64,000 bases of DNA from assembly GCF_002858865.1 (NCBI RefSeq), contig NZ_PJRR01000013.1, positions 124,001 to 188,000 of the forward strand. The letters are read 5' to 3'. A program made the position numbers and the translations under genes. Numbering within the stretch: the stretch's first letter is position 1; the number at the start of each line of letters is the position of its first letter. This stretch comes from Caulobacter vibrioides (GTDB lineage: Bacteria; Pseudomonadota; Alphaproteobacteria; Caulobacterales; Caulobacteraceae). Positions 34,345 through 43,022 of this stretch are shown piece after piece. Below the pieces are notes generated by a model. That model saw nothing but the letters and a program-made list of their open reading frames with translations. It was not told where the DNA came from and made no database searches.

Positions 34345-35523
34345 ATGGTCGCCTCCTCAGAAGCCCTGTCCGCCCGCGCCATCGACATCCTGGCCAAGCT
34401 GGTGGCGTTCGACACCACCTCGCGTCGCTCGAACCTCGCGCTGATCGAATGGGTCGAACAATATCTCGCCGAGCTGAACGTCCCGACCCGACGCGTGCCG
34501 AACGCGGACGGGACGAAATCGAACCTGATGGCGATGATCGGACCGGCCGTGGAGGGCGGAGTCGTGCTGTCAGGCCATACCGACGTGGTGCCGGTCGACG
34601 GCCAGCCCTGGTCCACCGATCCTTGGACGCTGACCGAGCGTGACGGTCGGCTGTATGGACGCGGAACCTGCGACATGAAGGGGTTTCTGGCCCTGGCCCT
34701 GGCCGCCGCCCCAGACCTGGCCCAGGCGAACCTTCGCAAGCCCGTGCACCTGGCCTTCTCCTATGACGAAGAGGTCGGCTGCCTGGGCGCGCCCGACATG
34801 ATCGACGTGATCGCCCGCGAAGTTCCCCGCCCCGCCCTGGTGGTGGTGGGCGAGCCCACCGACATGGTGGCGGTACGCGCCCACAAGGGCATCGCCAGCT
34901 TCAAGGTCACCGTCACCGGCCGCGAGGCCCATTCCAGCCTGACCCATCTGGGGGTCTCGGCGAACATGGTCGCGATCAAGCTGATGGCCATGCTGGTCGG
35001 TCTCTCCGAAAAGCTCGAGCGGGAGGCCGATCCCAACTCGCCGTTCACGCCGAAGGGCGCGACCCTGACGATCGGTCAGGTCAACGGCGGCACGGCGGTC
35101 AATATCCTGGCGCGCGAATGCGTGTTCATCTTCGACCTGCGGACGCCCGCCGGGATGGATCCGGTCGCGCTGCTGTCGGACTTCTTCGCCATGGCGTCGG
35201 CCCTGGACGCCGAGATCAAGGCCAAGGCCCCCGAGGGCGGGGTCAAGGTCGAGCGGCGTTCGCTGACCCCGGCCTTCGCGCCGGAAGAAGACGGCGTCGC
35301 CGAGGCCTTCGCCCGCAAGCTGGCGGGTGACAACGGCCCCGCGCGCGTCGTGCCCTACGCCGCCGAAGCCGGACAGTTCCAGGGCGCGGGCTTCTCGACC
35401 GTGATCTGCGGACCCGGCTCGATCGACCAGGCCCACCAGCCCAACGAGTATGTCGAGATCAGCCAGATGCAGCGCGGCGGGGCCTTCATGAGGCGGCTGG
35501 TCGAGGACCTTTCCACTTCCTGA
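34345..35523 (+). CDS. argE: Acetylornithine deacetylase (M20 peptidase family)
   Basis: The 392-residue metalloenzyme has the M20 motifs. LSGHTDVVPVDG supplies the first metal ligand, YGRGTCDMKGF the bridging Asp, DEEVGCLG the catalytic Glu, and GEPTDM follows. The terminal His sits in IDQAHQPNEYVE. It removes the acetyl group from N-acetylornithine in arginine synthesis. Close relatives act on other N-acyl amino acids, so the substrate is inferred. Its end overlaps the convergent glycosyltransferase by 38 bases. Confidence 0.88.
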   Translation: MVASSEALSARAIDILAKLVAFDTTSRRSNLALIEWVEQYLAELNVPTRRVPNADGTKSNLMAMIGPAVEGGVVLSGHTDVVPVDGQPWSTDPWTLTERDGRLYGRGTCDMKGFLALALAAAPDLAQANLRKPVHLAFSYDEEVGCLGAPDMIDVIAREVPRPALVVVGEPTDMVAVRAHKGIASFKVTVTGREAHSSLTHLGVSANMVAIKLMAMLVGLSEKLEREADPNSPFTPKGATLTIGQVNGGTAVNILARECVFIFDLRTPAGMDPVALLSDFFAMASALDAEIKAKAPEGGVKVERRSLTPAFAPEEDGVAEAFARKLAGDNGPARVVPYAAEAGQFQGAGFSTVICGPGSIDQAHQPNEYVEISQMQRGGAFMRRLVEDLSTS

Positions 35524-36526
35524 TCACGAACCGCCGGCCGATAAAGGCCGCCGGATCGAGCGACATCACCCGCAGGATCGCGCCCGGCGAGGCCTTGCGC
35601 CTGGCCTGGATCACCCGACGATCCGCCATCACCTGGTCCAGATCCTCGCGCTTCAGCGCCGCCCGGATGCCCCGGATCGCCGGCGCCACATCACCCCGCC
35701 GCCAGTGCAGCAGCAGAAGCCCAGCCGTCACCGCCACGTGCAGCGGCAGCGTCACCGGCAACAGCCAGCCGGGCGTGTTCTTCAGGAACGTCCAGACGCG
35801 GTTGCGCGAGCCGTGGAAGATCGAGAAATCCGACCGAACCCCGGTGCTGGCCGAACCCACATGGGCGACCTTGGCCTTGGGCAGGAGCAGCGTCGGCTGG
35901 CCATAGAGCCGCAGGCGATAGCCCAGATCGACGTCCTCGCAGTAGCAGAAGTAGCGCTCGTCAAAGCCGCCGACCGACAGGAACAGGTCCCGGTCGATCA
36001 GCATCGCCGCGCCGCAGGCCGAAAACACCTCGCCCTCGGGTAAGACCGGCGGCGGCTTGCGGCCATACCCGCCGCGAAACGGTATGCCCGCGCTGGTGAC
36101 ATTGTCGCCGGCGCCGTCCAGCAGACCGGGACGATCGGCAGACAGTTGCAGGGAGGCGAAGCTCTTCACGGTCGGATGGCGCGCCGCGCCCGCCATCAGC
36201 TGCTCCAGCCAGTCCGGTTCGGCATAGGCGTCGGGATTGAGCAGCACCAGCCACCGGCCCTTGGCGCGCCGGGCGGCCAGGTTGTTGCCGGCGGCGAAGC
36301 CGAGATTGGCGCCCGCCTCGACGAAATCGACCCAAGGATGGGCCTTGGCCGCCGCCTGGGGCGCGCCGTCGGTCGAGGCGTTGTCGATCAGGATCGTCTC
36401 GAAGTCGCGAAACGTCTGCGCCGCCAGCCTGGCCAGGCAAGGCTCCAGCGTCGGCCCGCTCTGATAGGAGACGATGACCACCGTTACCGCTGGGCCGGTC
36501 TTGTGTTCGGTCGTTTCAGACGGCAT
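35486..36526 (-). CDS. Family 2 glycosyltransferase, rhamnosyltransferase-like
   Basis: The 346-residue enzyme starts with the GT-A fold: VTVVIVSYQSGPTL, then ILIDNASTDG, LVLLNPDAYAEPDW and the acceptor-side FCYCEDVDLGYRLRL with the catalytic acidic pair. One hydrophobic segment near residues 250-275 could anchor it to the membrane. Neighbouring rmlB and rmlC make a deoxy-sugar donor, so transfer of a rhamnose-like sugar to an envelope polysaccharide is plausible. The donor is not proven. Confidence 0.85.
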   Translation of the reverse strand: MPSETTEHKTGPAVTVVIVSYQSGPTLEPCLARLAAQTFRDFETILIDNASTDGAPQAAAKAHPWVDFVEAGANLGFAAGNNLAARRAKGRWLVLLNPDAYAEPDWLEQLMAGAARHPTVKSFASLQLSADRPGLLDGAGDNVTSAGIPFRGGYGRKPPPVLPEGEVFSACGAAMLIDRDLFLSVGGFDERYFCYCEDVDLGYRLRLYGQPTLLLPKAKVAHVGSASTGVRSDFSIFHGSRNRVWTFLKNTPGWLLPVTLPLHVAVTAGLLLLHWRRGDVAPAIRGIRAALKREDLDQVMADRRVIQARRKASPGAILRVMSLDPAAFIGRRFVIRKWKGPRPAAS

Positions 36527-36562
36527 CGGTGGTCAGCAAATTCCAGAGCAAAGTATCGCGTC

Positions 36563-37120
36563 ATGAAGATCACGCCGTTGGCGATCCCCGAAGTGCTGCT
36601 TATCACGCCCGCGCGCCATGGCGATGAGCGCGGCTGGTTTTCCGAGACGTTCCGGCAATCGGCGCTGGAGGAGGCCGGATTCCAGGCCGCCTTCGTCCAG
36701 GACAATCACGTGCGTTCGACGACACGCGGCATCCAGCGCGGCCTGCACTACCAGAAGCCGCCGCACGCCCAGGACAAGCTGCTGCGCTGCGTGGTGGGAT
36801 CGATCTTCGACGTCGCAGTCGACATCCGCAAAGGCTCGCCGACCTTCGGCCACTGGGTCGGGGCCGAGCTGTCGGCCGAGAATCGGCAGCAACTGCTGGT
36901 GCCCAAGGGCTTCGCCCACGGTTATGTCACCCTGAGCGACGCCTGCGAGGTGCTCTACAAGGTCACCGACTACTACGCGCCCCAGGCCGAGGGCGGCGTG
37001 CGCTGGAGCGATCCGGCCATCGGGATCGACTGGCCGATACCGTTGAACGAGATCACGGCCAATGATCGCGACAACGCCGCCCCGCTGCTGGCGGAGATCG
37101 AGACGCCTTTCGCGTACTGA
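36563..37120 (+). CDS. rmlC: dTDP-4-dehydrorhamnose 3,5-epimerase
   Basis: The 185-residue cupin enzyme shows the RmlC signature: DERGWFSETFR, then FVQDNHVRST, RGLHYQKPPHAQ with the catalytic His, and LLVPKGFAHGYV. It performs the double epimerisation after RmlB. The start is an ATG 36 bases from the divergent glycosyltransferase start, so the two share a short promoter region. A large palindromic repeat begins immediately after the stop codon. Confidence 0.94.
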   Translation: MKITPLAIPEVLLITPARHGDERGWFSETFRQSALEEAGFQAAFVQDNHVRSTTRGIQRGLHYQKPPHAQDKLLRCVVGSIFDVAVDIRKGSPTFGHWVGAELSAENRQQLLVPKGFAHGYVTLSDACEVLYKVTDYYAPQAEGGVRWSDPAIGIDWPIPLNEITANDRDNAAPLLAEIETPFAY

Positions 37121-37237
37121 AATCCTCCCCCCAGCGGGGGAGGTGTCCGCGAAGCGGACGGTGGGGGAAGTTCTGGAGGGCCTACCACTTCCCTCTCCGT
37201 CGCCTTTCGGCGACACCTCTCCCCTAGGGAGAGGATT
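37121..37237. repeat. 117-bp palindromic intergenic repeat
   Basis: The element starts AATCCTCCCCCC and ends with the inverse GGGAGAGGATT. Each ~50-base arm holds its own small hairpins (CCCCCC/GGGGGG; TCCGC/GCGGA in the left arm, TCGCC/GGCGA in the right arm), so the whole folds as a clover of nested palindromes. It fills the gap between rmlC and the hydrolase gene. A second copy lies at 40997-41110. This type of repeat is common in Caulobacter genomes. Confidence 0.85.
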
Positions 37238-37241
37238 TGAG

Positions 37242-38144
37242 ATGACCGCTTTCACCGACCTGTTCTGGAGCTCCCACGACGGCCTGACGCTGCATGCGCG
37301 CGACTATGCGCCGGTCGATGCGGCGCGCGGCCTGCCGGTGATCTGCATCCACGGCCTGACCCGCAACGCCCGCGACTTCGAGGACCTGGCCCCGAGGGTC
37401 GCCGCCATGGGCCGGCGCGTGCTGGCGGTGGATGTCCGAGGCCGGGGTCTTTCGGCGCGCGACCCGCAGCCGCTGAACTATCACCCCGGGACCTATGCGG
37501 CCGACATTGTCGCCTTGCTCGCGGCGACCGAGATCGAGCGGGCGGTGTTCGTCGGCACCAGCATGGGTGGCCTGATCACCATGGTGCTGACCTCACTGCA
37601 GCCTGAGGCGATCGCCGGGGCGGTGCTCAACGACGTGGGTCCTGAACTGTCGCCCGTGGGTCTGGCCCGTATCGCCGGCTATACGGGGCTGGCGAGCCGC
37701 TTTGCGACCTGGGACGAGGCCGTAGCCTACGCCAGGGCGATCAACGCGGCGGCCTTCCCGGGCTTTGGAGCGCAGGATTGGGACGTCTTCGCCCGCCGCC
37801 TGTGCGACCAGGAAGGCGACGGCTTCGTGCTGGCCTATGATCCGGACATCTCCGCCCCGATCAAGGCCGCCGCGCAAGCCGCCGCCAAGACCCAGGCTGA
37901 GGGCGGCCAGGCCTTGGCGCCGCCCGACATGTACCCGCTGTTCCGGGCCCTGGCGAAGAACCGGCCGCTGCTGCTGGTTCGGGGCGCCATCTCGGACCTG
38001 ATCGACATCGATATCGCCGAGCGCATGCGCGCCGTCGCGCCCGAAATGGCCTATGCCGAGGTCCCCGGCGTCGGGCACGCGCCCATGCTGAGCGAGCCGG
38101 AAGCCTGGTCGGCGATAGAAAAGCTGCTGCGTGAAGCCCCCTAA
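37242..38144 (+). CDS. Alpha/beta hydrolase
   Basis: The 300-residue protein has the hydrolase fold with oxyanion HGLTRNARDF, nucleophile elbow VGTSMGGL (Ser near residue 108), an acid in the segment with RGAISDLIDI, and catalytic His in VPGVGHAPML. The substrate is unknown; lactonases, esterases and haloperoxidase-like enzymes share this sequence class. The ATG follows the palindromic repeat by four bases, so the edge of that repeat supplies its ribosome-binding region. Confidence 0.85.
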   Translation: MTAFTDLFWSSHDGLTLHARDYAPVDAARGLPVICIHGLTRNARDFEDLAPRVAAMGRRVLAVDVRGRGLSARDPQPLNYHPGTYAADIVALLAATEIERAVFVGTSMGGLITMVLTSLQPEAIAGAVLNDVGPELSPVGLARIAGYTGLASRFATWDEAVAYARAINAAAFPGFGAQDWDVFARRLCDQEGDGFVLAYDPDISAPIKAAAQAAAKTQAEGGQALAPPDMYPLFRALAKNRPLLLVRGAISDLIDIDIAERMRAVAPEMAYAEVPGVGHAPMLSEPEAWSAIEKLLREAP

Positions 38145-38219
38145 GAGACGTGAACGGAACGCCCTGGCGTGCTAGAGGCCCCGCCACGGCAGTTTCTCGC
38201 CGCGACAGAAGTGGACGAC

Positions 38220-39422
38220 ATGACCCTCGACCTCGCCGCTATCCAGGCCGCCGCCGGCCGTCTCCAGGGCCAGATCGAGCGCACGCCGTGCCGCCACTCC
38301 AAGACCCTCTCGAAGATCACCGGCGCCGAGGTGTGGGTGAAGTTCGAGAACCTGCAGTTCACCGCCGCCTACAAGGAGCGCGGCGCGCTCAACAAGCTGA
38401 TGCTCCTCTCGGAGACCGAGAAGCAGCGCGGCGTCATCGCCGCCAGCGCCGGCAACCACGCCCAGGGCTTGGCCTATCACGGCGCGCGCCTCGGCGTGCC
38501 GGTCACCATCGTCATGCCCAAGACCACGCCTTTCGTGAAGGTGCAGCACACCCGCGACTTCGGCGCGACCGTGGTCATCGAGGGCGAGACCTATGACGAC
38601 GCCAACGCTCACGCCCGCAAGCTGCGCGACGAGCAGGGCCTGACCTTCGTCCACCCGTTCGACGACTACGACATCATGGCCGGACAGGGCACCATCGCCC
38701 TGGAGATGCTGGAAGACGCGCCCGATCTGGAGATCCTGCCCGTGCCGATCGGCGGCGGCGGCCTGATCAGCGGCGTGGCCACGGCGGCCAAGGCGCTCAA
38801 GCCGGACATCCGCATCATCGGCTGCGAGCCGGCCATGTATCCGTCCTTCACCGCCAAGATGCGCGGCGTCGCCGCCCACTGCGGCGGCCAGACCATCGCC
38901 GAAGGGGTCGCGGTCAAACAGGTCGGCGAGCTGACCTATGGCGTCGTTCGCCCGTTGCTGGACGACGTGCTGCTGCTGGAAGAGCCCTATCTGGAGCAGG
39001 CCGTCTCGCTCTATTGCAATGTCGAGAAGACCATCGCCGAGGGCGCGGGCGCAGCCTCGCTGGCCGCTTTGCTGGCCTATCCCGAACGCTTCCGGGGCAA
39101 AAAGTGCGGCCTGATCCTGTGCGGCGGCAATATCGACACTCGCCTCTTGGCCTCGGTGCTGACCCGCGAACTGGTGCGCGCCCAGCGCCTGGCAAGCCTG
39201 CGGATCATCGGTGACGACCGTCCGGGCCTGTTGTCGACCGTCGCCTCGGTCATCGGCGCCATGGGCGCCAACATCATCGAGGTGAACCACAACCGCCTGG
39301 CCCTGGACGTGCCGGCCAAGGGCGCGGAGTTCGACATCACCATCGAAACCCGCGACGCCCAGCACACCCAGGAGGTCATGGAAGCCCTGCGCGAGAGCGG
39401 CTACCCGCCGCGGGTGGTTTGA
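38220..39422 (+). CDS. ilvA: Threonine ammonia-lyase (threonine deaminase), ACT-domain form
   Basis: The 400-residue PLP enzyme has the Schiff-base Lys52 in FTAAYKERGAL, the SAGNHAQGLA loop, and GGGGLISG binding the cofactor phosphate. A C-terminal ACT domain begins near residue 325 (LRIIGDDRPGLLSTVASVIG). It converts threonine to 2-oxobutyrate for isoleucine synthesis or threonine breakdown. The ~400-residue, single-ACT form is shorter than the 510-residue E. coli IlvA, so it may be of the catabolic type. ATG at 38220 preferred over a GTG 51 bases upstream. Confidence 0.9.
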   Translation: MTLDLAAIQAAAGRLQGQIERTPCRHSKTLSKITGAEVWVKFENLQFTAAYKERGALNKLMLLSETEKQRGVIAASAGNHAQGLAYHGARLGVPVTIVMPKTTPFVKVQHTRDFGATVVIEGETYDDANAHARKLRDEQGLTFVHPFDDYDIMAGQGTIALEMLEDAPDLEILPVPIGGGGLISGVATAAKALKPDIRIIGCEPAMYPSFTAKMRGVAAHCGGQTIAEGVAVKQVGELTYGVVRPLLDDVLLLEEPYLEQAVSLYCNVEKTIAEGAGAASLAALLAYPERFRGKKCGLILCGGNIDTRLLASVLTRELVRAQRLASLRIIGDDRPGLLSTVASVIGAMGANIIEVNHNRLALDVPAKGAEFDITIETRDAQHTQEVMEALRESGYPPRVV

Positions 39423-39430
39423 TCCAAAGC

Positions 39431-39449
39431 CCTCCCCCTCAGGGGGAGG
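39431..39449. terminator. Bidirectional terminator between ilvA and the FKBP gene
   Basis: CCTCCCCCT and AGGGGGAGG (39431-39449) form a 9-bp hairpin with a single-base loop, in the 31-base gap between convergent stop codons. ATTTTCATT follows on the plus strand and GCTTTG on the minus strand, so it acts mainly for ilvA. The sequence resembles one arm of the large palindromic repeats. Confidence 0.65.
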
Positions 39450-39453
39450 ATTT

Positions 39454-39951
39454 TCATTCCTTCGGCTTGCCCGGACCGATGCGGTTCACGTCGAGCAGTT
39501 CGATCCGGAAGATCATCACGCTGTTGCCCGGGATCGGCCCCTTGTCCTGCGCGCCATAGCCCAGGGCCGGCGGCACATAGAGGATCCACTCATCGCCCGT
39601 CTTCATGCGCTGCAGGGCGATGACCCAGGCCGGCACCAGACCGTCCAGCGGGAACACGGCCGGCACGCCGCGCTCGTAGCTGGAATCGAACACCGTGCCG
39701 TCGATCAGCTTGCCCTCGTAGTGGACCTTGACCTCGTCGGCCTTGTTCGGGTGCATGCCGCCGTTCGGGCCTTCGCGCACGACCTTGTACTGCAGGCCCT
39801 GCGGCAGGGTGACGACGCCCGGCTCCTTGGCGTTCTTGGCCATGAAGGCGTCGGCGGCCGCCAGGTTCTCCTGCGCCTTCTTGCTGGGTCCGCAGGCCGA
39901 AAGGGCCAGTCCGGCGGCGGCGAGGGTGACGAGCAGGGCGCGGCGATGCAT
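39454..39951 (-). CDS. FKBP-type peptidyl-prolyl isomerase lipoprotein
   Basis: The 165-residue product has a signal peptide ending in lipobox LSAC (Cys20). An FKBP domain follows: VKVHYEGKLIDGTVFDSSYERG, FPLDGLVPAWVIALQRMKTGD and YVPPALGYG. It speeds proline isomerisation in folding proteins at the outer or inner membrane face of the periplasm. The ATG at 39951 was chosen because the signal peptide begins there. Confidence 0.92.
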   Translation of the reverse strand: MHRRALLVTLAAAGLALSACGPSKKAQENLAAADAFMAKNAKEPGVVTLPQGLQYKVVREGPNGGMHPNKADEVKVHYEGKLIDGTVFDSSYERGVPAVFPLDGLVPAWVIALQRMKTGDEWILYVPPALGYGAQDKGPIPGNSVMIFRIELLDVNRIGPGKPKE

Positions 39952-40094
39952 GGGAACCTCGATCAAAATACGCCGTCCAGCTAACACGCCCTGCCTAGAA
40001 TTCCACGCTCCGACGTCCCTAAGGGCTTAAGCGACGCGAATTTCACGGAACAGTGGTGGCGCTCATGCGACTTGGCGCCTAGAAACAGCAACCC

Positions 40095-40991
40095 ATGTCC
40101 GCAGACGAGATGTCCATGAAACCCGTTCGCAAAGCTGTTCTTCCGGTCGCCGGTCTCGGTACGCGTGTCCTGCCGGGCACCAAGACCACGCCAAAGGAAC
40201 TGCTGAACGTCGTCGATCGGCCAATTCTTTCCTACATTGTCGAGGAAGGTCGCAAGGCGGGCATCGAACACTTCGTCTTCGTCACCGGCCGCTCGAAGGG
40301 CGCGATCGAGGACTATTTCGATCATCAGATCGAGCTTGAGGCGCAGCTGGAAGCCAAGGGCAAGATCGAGATCCTGGAACAGCTGCGCGCCGAGCTGCCC
40401 AAGCCCGGCGAGATGAGCTTCGTGCGCCAGATGGCCCCCCTGGGCCTGGGCCACGCCGTCTGGTGCGCCCGTGACATCATCGGCGACGAGCCCTTCGCGG
40501 TCATGCTGCCGGACGTCATCGTCGACGCCGAGCGCGCCTGCCTCGGCCAACTGATCGACCTCTACAACAAGGTCGGCGGCGGCAATGTCATCGGCGTCGA
40601 GGAAGTGCCGGAAAGCGAGACCCACAAGTACGGCGTCGTTGCGCCCGGCAAGGTCGATGGCCGCATGGCGACCATGACCGGCATGGTCGAGAAGCCGGCG
40701 AAGGGCACGGCGCCGTCCAACTGGGCGATCGCCGGCCGCTATATCCTGCAGCCTGAAATCTTCGCCCTGCTGGCCGCCCAGGAAAAGGGCGCCGGCAACG
40801 AGATTCAGCTGACCGACTCGATGGCCAAACTGATGCAGGACCAGGCCTTCCACGCCTATGTCTATGAAGGTGTCACCCACGACTGCGGCGACAAAATCGG
40901 CCTGCTGCGGGCCAATGTGGCCTTGGCCTTGAAGCGCGCCGACCTGGGCGTCGCCGCCCGGGCGGCGGTTGAGGCGGCGCTGAAGGCCTAA
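40095..40991 (+). CDS. galU: UTP-glucose-1-phosphate uridylyltransferase
   Basis: The 298-residue enzyme shows AVLPVAGLGTRVLPGTK near residue 15 (nucleotide binding), PKELLNVVDRP, and GLGHAVWCARD. It makes UDP-glucose for exopolysaccharide, LPS core and trehalose. A second in-frame ATG 15 bases on, before KPVRKAV, may be the true start. It is monocistronic: a palindromic repeat starts five bases after its stop. Confidence 0.94.
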   Translation: MSADEMSMKPVRKAVLPVAGLGTRVLPGTKTTPKELLNVVDRPILSYIVEEGRKAGIEHFVFVTGRSKGAIEDYFDHQIELEAQLEAKGKIEILEQLRAELPKPGEMSFVRQMAPLGLGHAVWCARDIIGDEPFAVMLPDVIVDAERACLGQLIDLYNKVGGGNVIGVEEVPESETHKYGVVAPGKVDGRMATMTGMVEKPAKGTAPSNWAIAGRYILQPEIFALLAAQEKGAGNEIQLTDSMAKLMQDQAFHAYVYEGVTHDCGDKIGLLRANVALALKRADLGVAARAAVEAALKA

Positions 40992-40996
40992 GAATA

Positions 40997-41110
40997 GATC
41001 CTCCCCCCAGCGGGGGAGACGGCTGAAGGCCGGAGGGGGAAGTTCGGGCTATCCGGCTACTTCCCCCTCCGTCGCCTGCGGCGACACCTCCCCCGCCGGG
41101 GGGAGGATTT
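40997..41110. repeat. 114-bp palindromic repeat, second copy
   Basis: Begins GATCCTCCCCCC and ends GGGGGAGGATTT, with nested hairpins GTCGCC/GGCGAC and GGCTGAAGGCC. It is clearly related to the copy at 37121-37237. Its right arm (41049-41110) is read as the last 20 codons of queG, so it is partly coding. The left arm follows the galU stop and may also help end transcription. Confidence 0.85.
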
Positions 41111-42236
41111 GCCACTCCGCCAGAACGTCGGGGTGGCTGTCGGGGCCTCGCAGCGCCCGCGCCGCGTCTCCGAGCAGGCGACGCGCGGCCCATACCGCCG
41201 CGCCACGAACCACGGGCGCTGGGTCGTCGAGCAAAGGCTCGACCACATCCATCAGGCCTGCATCGCCGCTATTGCCGATCGCGTAGAGCACGTTGCGCAC
41301 GAAGCGGTCGCGGCCGATCCGCTTTATCGGGTTCTTCGAGAACAGCGCCCGGAACGCCGCATCGTCCAGCACCGCCAGTTCGGCCAGGGACGGCTGACGC
41401 AAGGCCTCGCGCGCTACCAGCTTGGCCTCGTTCGACAGGCTGGCGAACTTGTTCCACGGGCATACCGCCAGGCAGTCGTCGCAGCCGTAGATCCGATTGC
41501 CGAGCGCTGGCCGGAACTCGGCTGGGATCGGGCCGGAAAGCTCGATGGTCAGGTACGAGATGCAGCGCCGCGCATCCAGTTGCCGCGGCGCGGGAAAGGC
41601 GTTGGTCGGGCAGACGTCGAGGCACGCGCGGCATGAGCCGCAATGGTCGACCTCGGCGTCGTCCGCAGGCAGGTCCAGGGTGGTCAGGACGCTGCCCAGG
41701 AACAGCCACGAGCCGAACTGGCGCGAGACGAGGTTGGTATGCTTGCCCTGCCAGCCCAGGCCCGCGCGCTGCGCCAGGGGCTTTTCAAGCAGCGGCGCGG
41801 TGTCGACGAAGACCTTCACCTCTTGGCCAAAGCGGCGGTGCATCCAGCCCGCCAGCACCTTCAGGCGCTTCTTGATCACGTCGTGATAGTCGTCGCCCTG
41901 GGCGTAGACCGAGATCGCCGCGCGCGCCGGATCGGCCAGCTGTTCGAGCGGATCGATGTCGGGTCCGTAGTTGACGCCCAGCACCACCGCTGACTTGGCG
42001 TCGGTCCACATGGCGGTCGGATGCGACCGCCGCTCCAGCGTCTCCTCCATCCAGCCCATCGCGCCGTGACGCTCGGCCTGGACAAACTCACGCAGCCATT
42101 CGCCGTTGGGCCAGGCCTCCGTGGCGCTGGCGAAGCCACAGACGGAAAAGCCGAGCTTCAGGGCCTCGGCGCGGATCTCGTCCTTGATCGCCAAGAGGCT
42201 TGCGGGAGGCGTGGGCTCAGAAGTCGAGATCGTCAT
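41049..42236 (-). CDS. queG: Epoxyqueuosine reductase
   Basis: The 395-residue enzyme carries two 4Fe-4S motifs, [13 protein letters not shown] and [10 protein letters not shown], plus [15 protein letters not shown] and the C-terminal HEAT-like segment ([15 protein letters not shown]). It performs the last step of queuosine tRNA modification using cobalamin. The final ~20 residues ([19 protein letters not shown]) are translated from a palindromic intergenic repeat and are not part of the normal fold. Its start overlaps the end of the glutathione transferase gene by 20 bases, so the two are co-expressed. Confidence 0.93.
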   Translation of the reverse strand: MTISTSEPTPPASLLAIKDEIRAEALKLGFSVCGFASATEAWPNGEWLREFVQAERHGAMGWMEETLERRSHPTAMWTDAKSAVVLGVNYGPDIDPLEQLADPARAAISVYAQGDDYHDVIKKRLKVLAGWMHRRFGQEVKVFVDTAPLLEKPLAQRAGLGWQGKHTNLVSRQFGSWLFLGSVLTTLDLPADDAEVDHCGSCRACLDVCPTNAFPAPRQLDARRCISYLTIELSGPIPAEFRPALGNRIYGCDDCLAVCPWNKFASLSNEAKLVAREALRQPSLAELAVLDDAAFRALFSKNPIKRIGRDRFVRNVLYAIGNSGDAGLMDVVEPLLDDPAPVVRGAAVWAARRLLGDAARALRGPDSHPDVLAEWQILPPAGEVSPQATEGEVAG

Positions 42237-42903
42237 AGTGCGCGGCCGGCGCGAGGCCGGGCCAGCGGTCGGCCAGGATCGGCCTGAAGCACGGCCTCGA
42301 CTTGAGCTTCATGTACCACGTCTTGGCCGCCTGGAAGTCCTTCCACGGCACGTCGCCGAAGTAGTCGATCACCGACAGGTGCGCGGCGGCGGCGAAATCG
42401 GCCAGGCTCATGCGACGACCCGCCAGCCAGTCGCGAGTCTGCAGCAGGCTCTCGATATAGCCAAGATGCATGCGCAGCGCTTCTCGCCCCTGGCGCAGGG
42501 CGGCCAGGTCCGGCGCGCCCATCCGCAGCAGCCGCTTTTCCATCTTCTCGTGAAGCAGGAAGCCGTTGACCTCGTTGTCGAACTTGCGGTCGAACCACTG
42601 CAAGAGCCGGCGAGCCTCGGCGCGCTCGGCCGGATCGCGGCCCAAGAGCGGCGGTTCGGTTTCGGTCTCCTCGATATGCTCGAGGATCGCGCGGGTCTCG
42701 CAGATCACGAGGTTGCGCTGATGCTTGGTCTCGACCAGCACCGGCGGCATGCCTGACGGGTTCAGGCTGGTGAACTCGGGCGGCATCTCCCAGTAGCGGA
42801 CCTGCATCTCGACGAACGGCAGGCGCTTCTCGCCCAGCGCCAGGCGCACCTGTCGCGAGGCGGGGTCGAGAGGGAAATGATGAAGAGTACGTTCGACGCT
42901 CAT
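42217..42903 (-). CDS. Glutathione S-transferase family protein
   Basis: The 228-residue protein has an N-terminal thioredoxin-like domain (residues 1-80, with [15 protein letters not shown] and the [12 protein letters not shown] helix). The C-terminal helical domain holds the N-capping box in [16 protein letters not shown]. The substrate is unknown. The ATG at 42903 matches the family start. It overlaps queG, a gene pairing I expect to recur in related bacteria. Confidence 0.88.
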   Translation of the reverse strand: MSVERTLHHFPLDPASRQVRLALGEKRLPFVEMQVRYWEMPPEFTSLNPSGMPPVLVETKHQRNLVICETRAILEHIEETETEPPLLGRDPAERAEARRLLQWFDRKFDNEVNGFLLHEKMEKRLLRMGAPDLAALRQGREALRMHLGYIESLLQTRDWLAGRRMSLADFAAAAHLSVIDYFGDVPWKDFQAAKTWYMKLKSRPCFRPILADRWPGLAPAAHYDDLDF

Positions 42904-43022
42904 GCCCAGGCGCAATCAGGCTGCATCGAAAGAGCGATGCGCCGTTTTGCTTAACAACAGATTGCTGAACCGCGTTTAGTCAGGAAATCCAGCCTATTGC
43001 GCGGCGTTTTAGCGTCGCGGTC

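Noticed and set aside
37121..41110. Palindromic repeats as IS element ends
   Set aside because: No transposase or target duplications lie between the copies; the genes between them are ordinary housekeeping genes.
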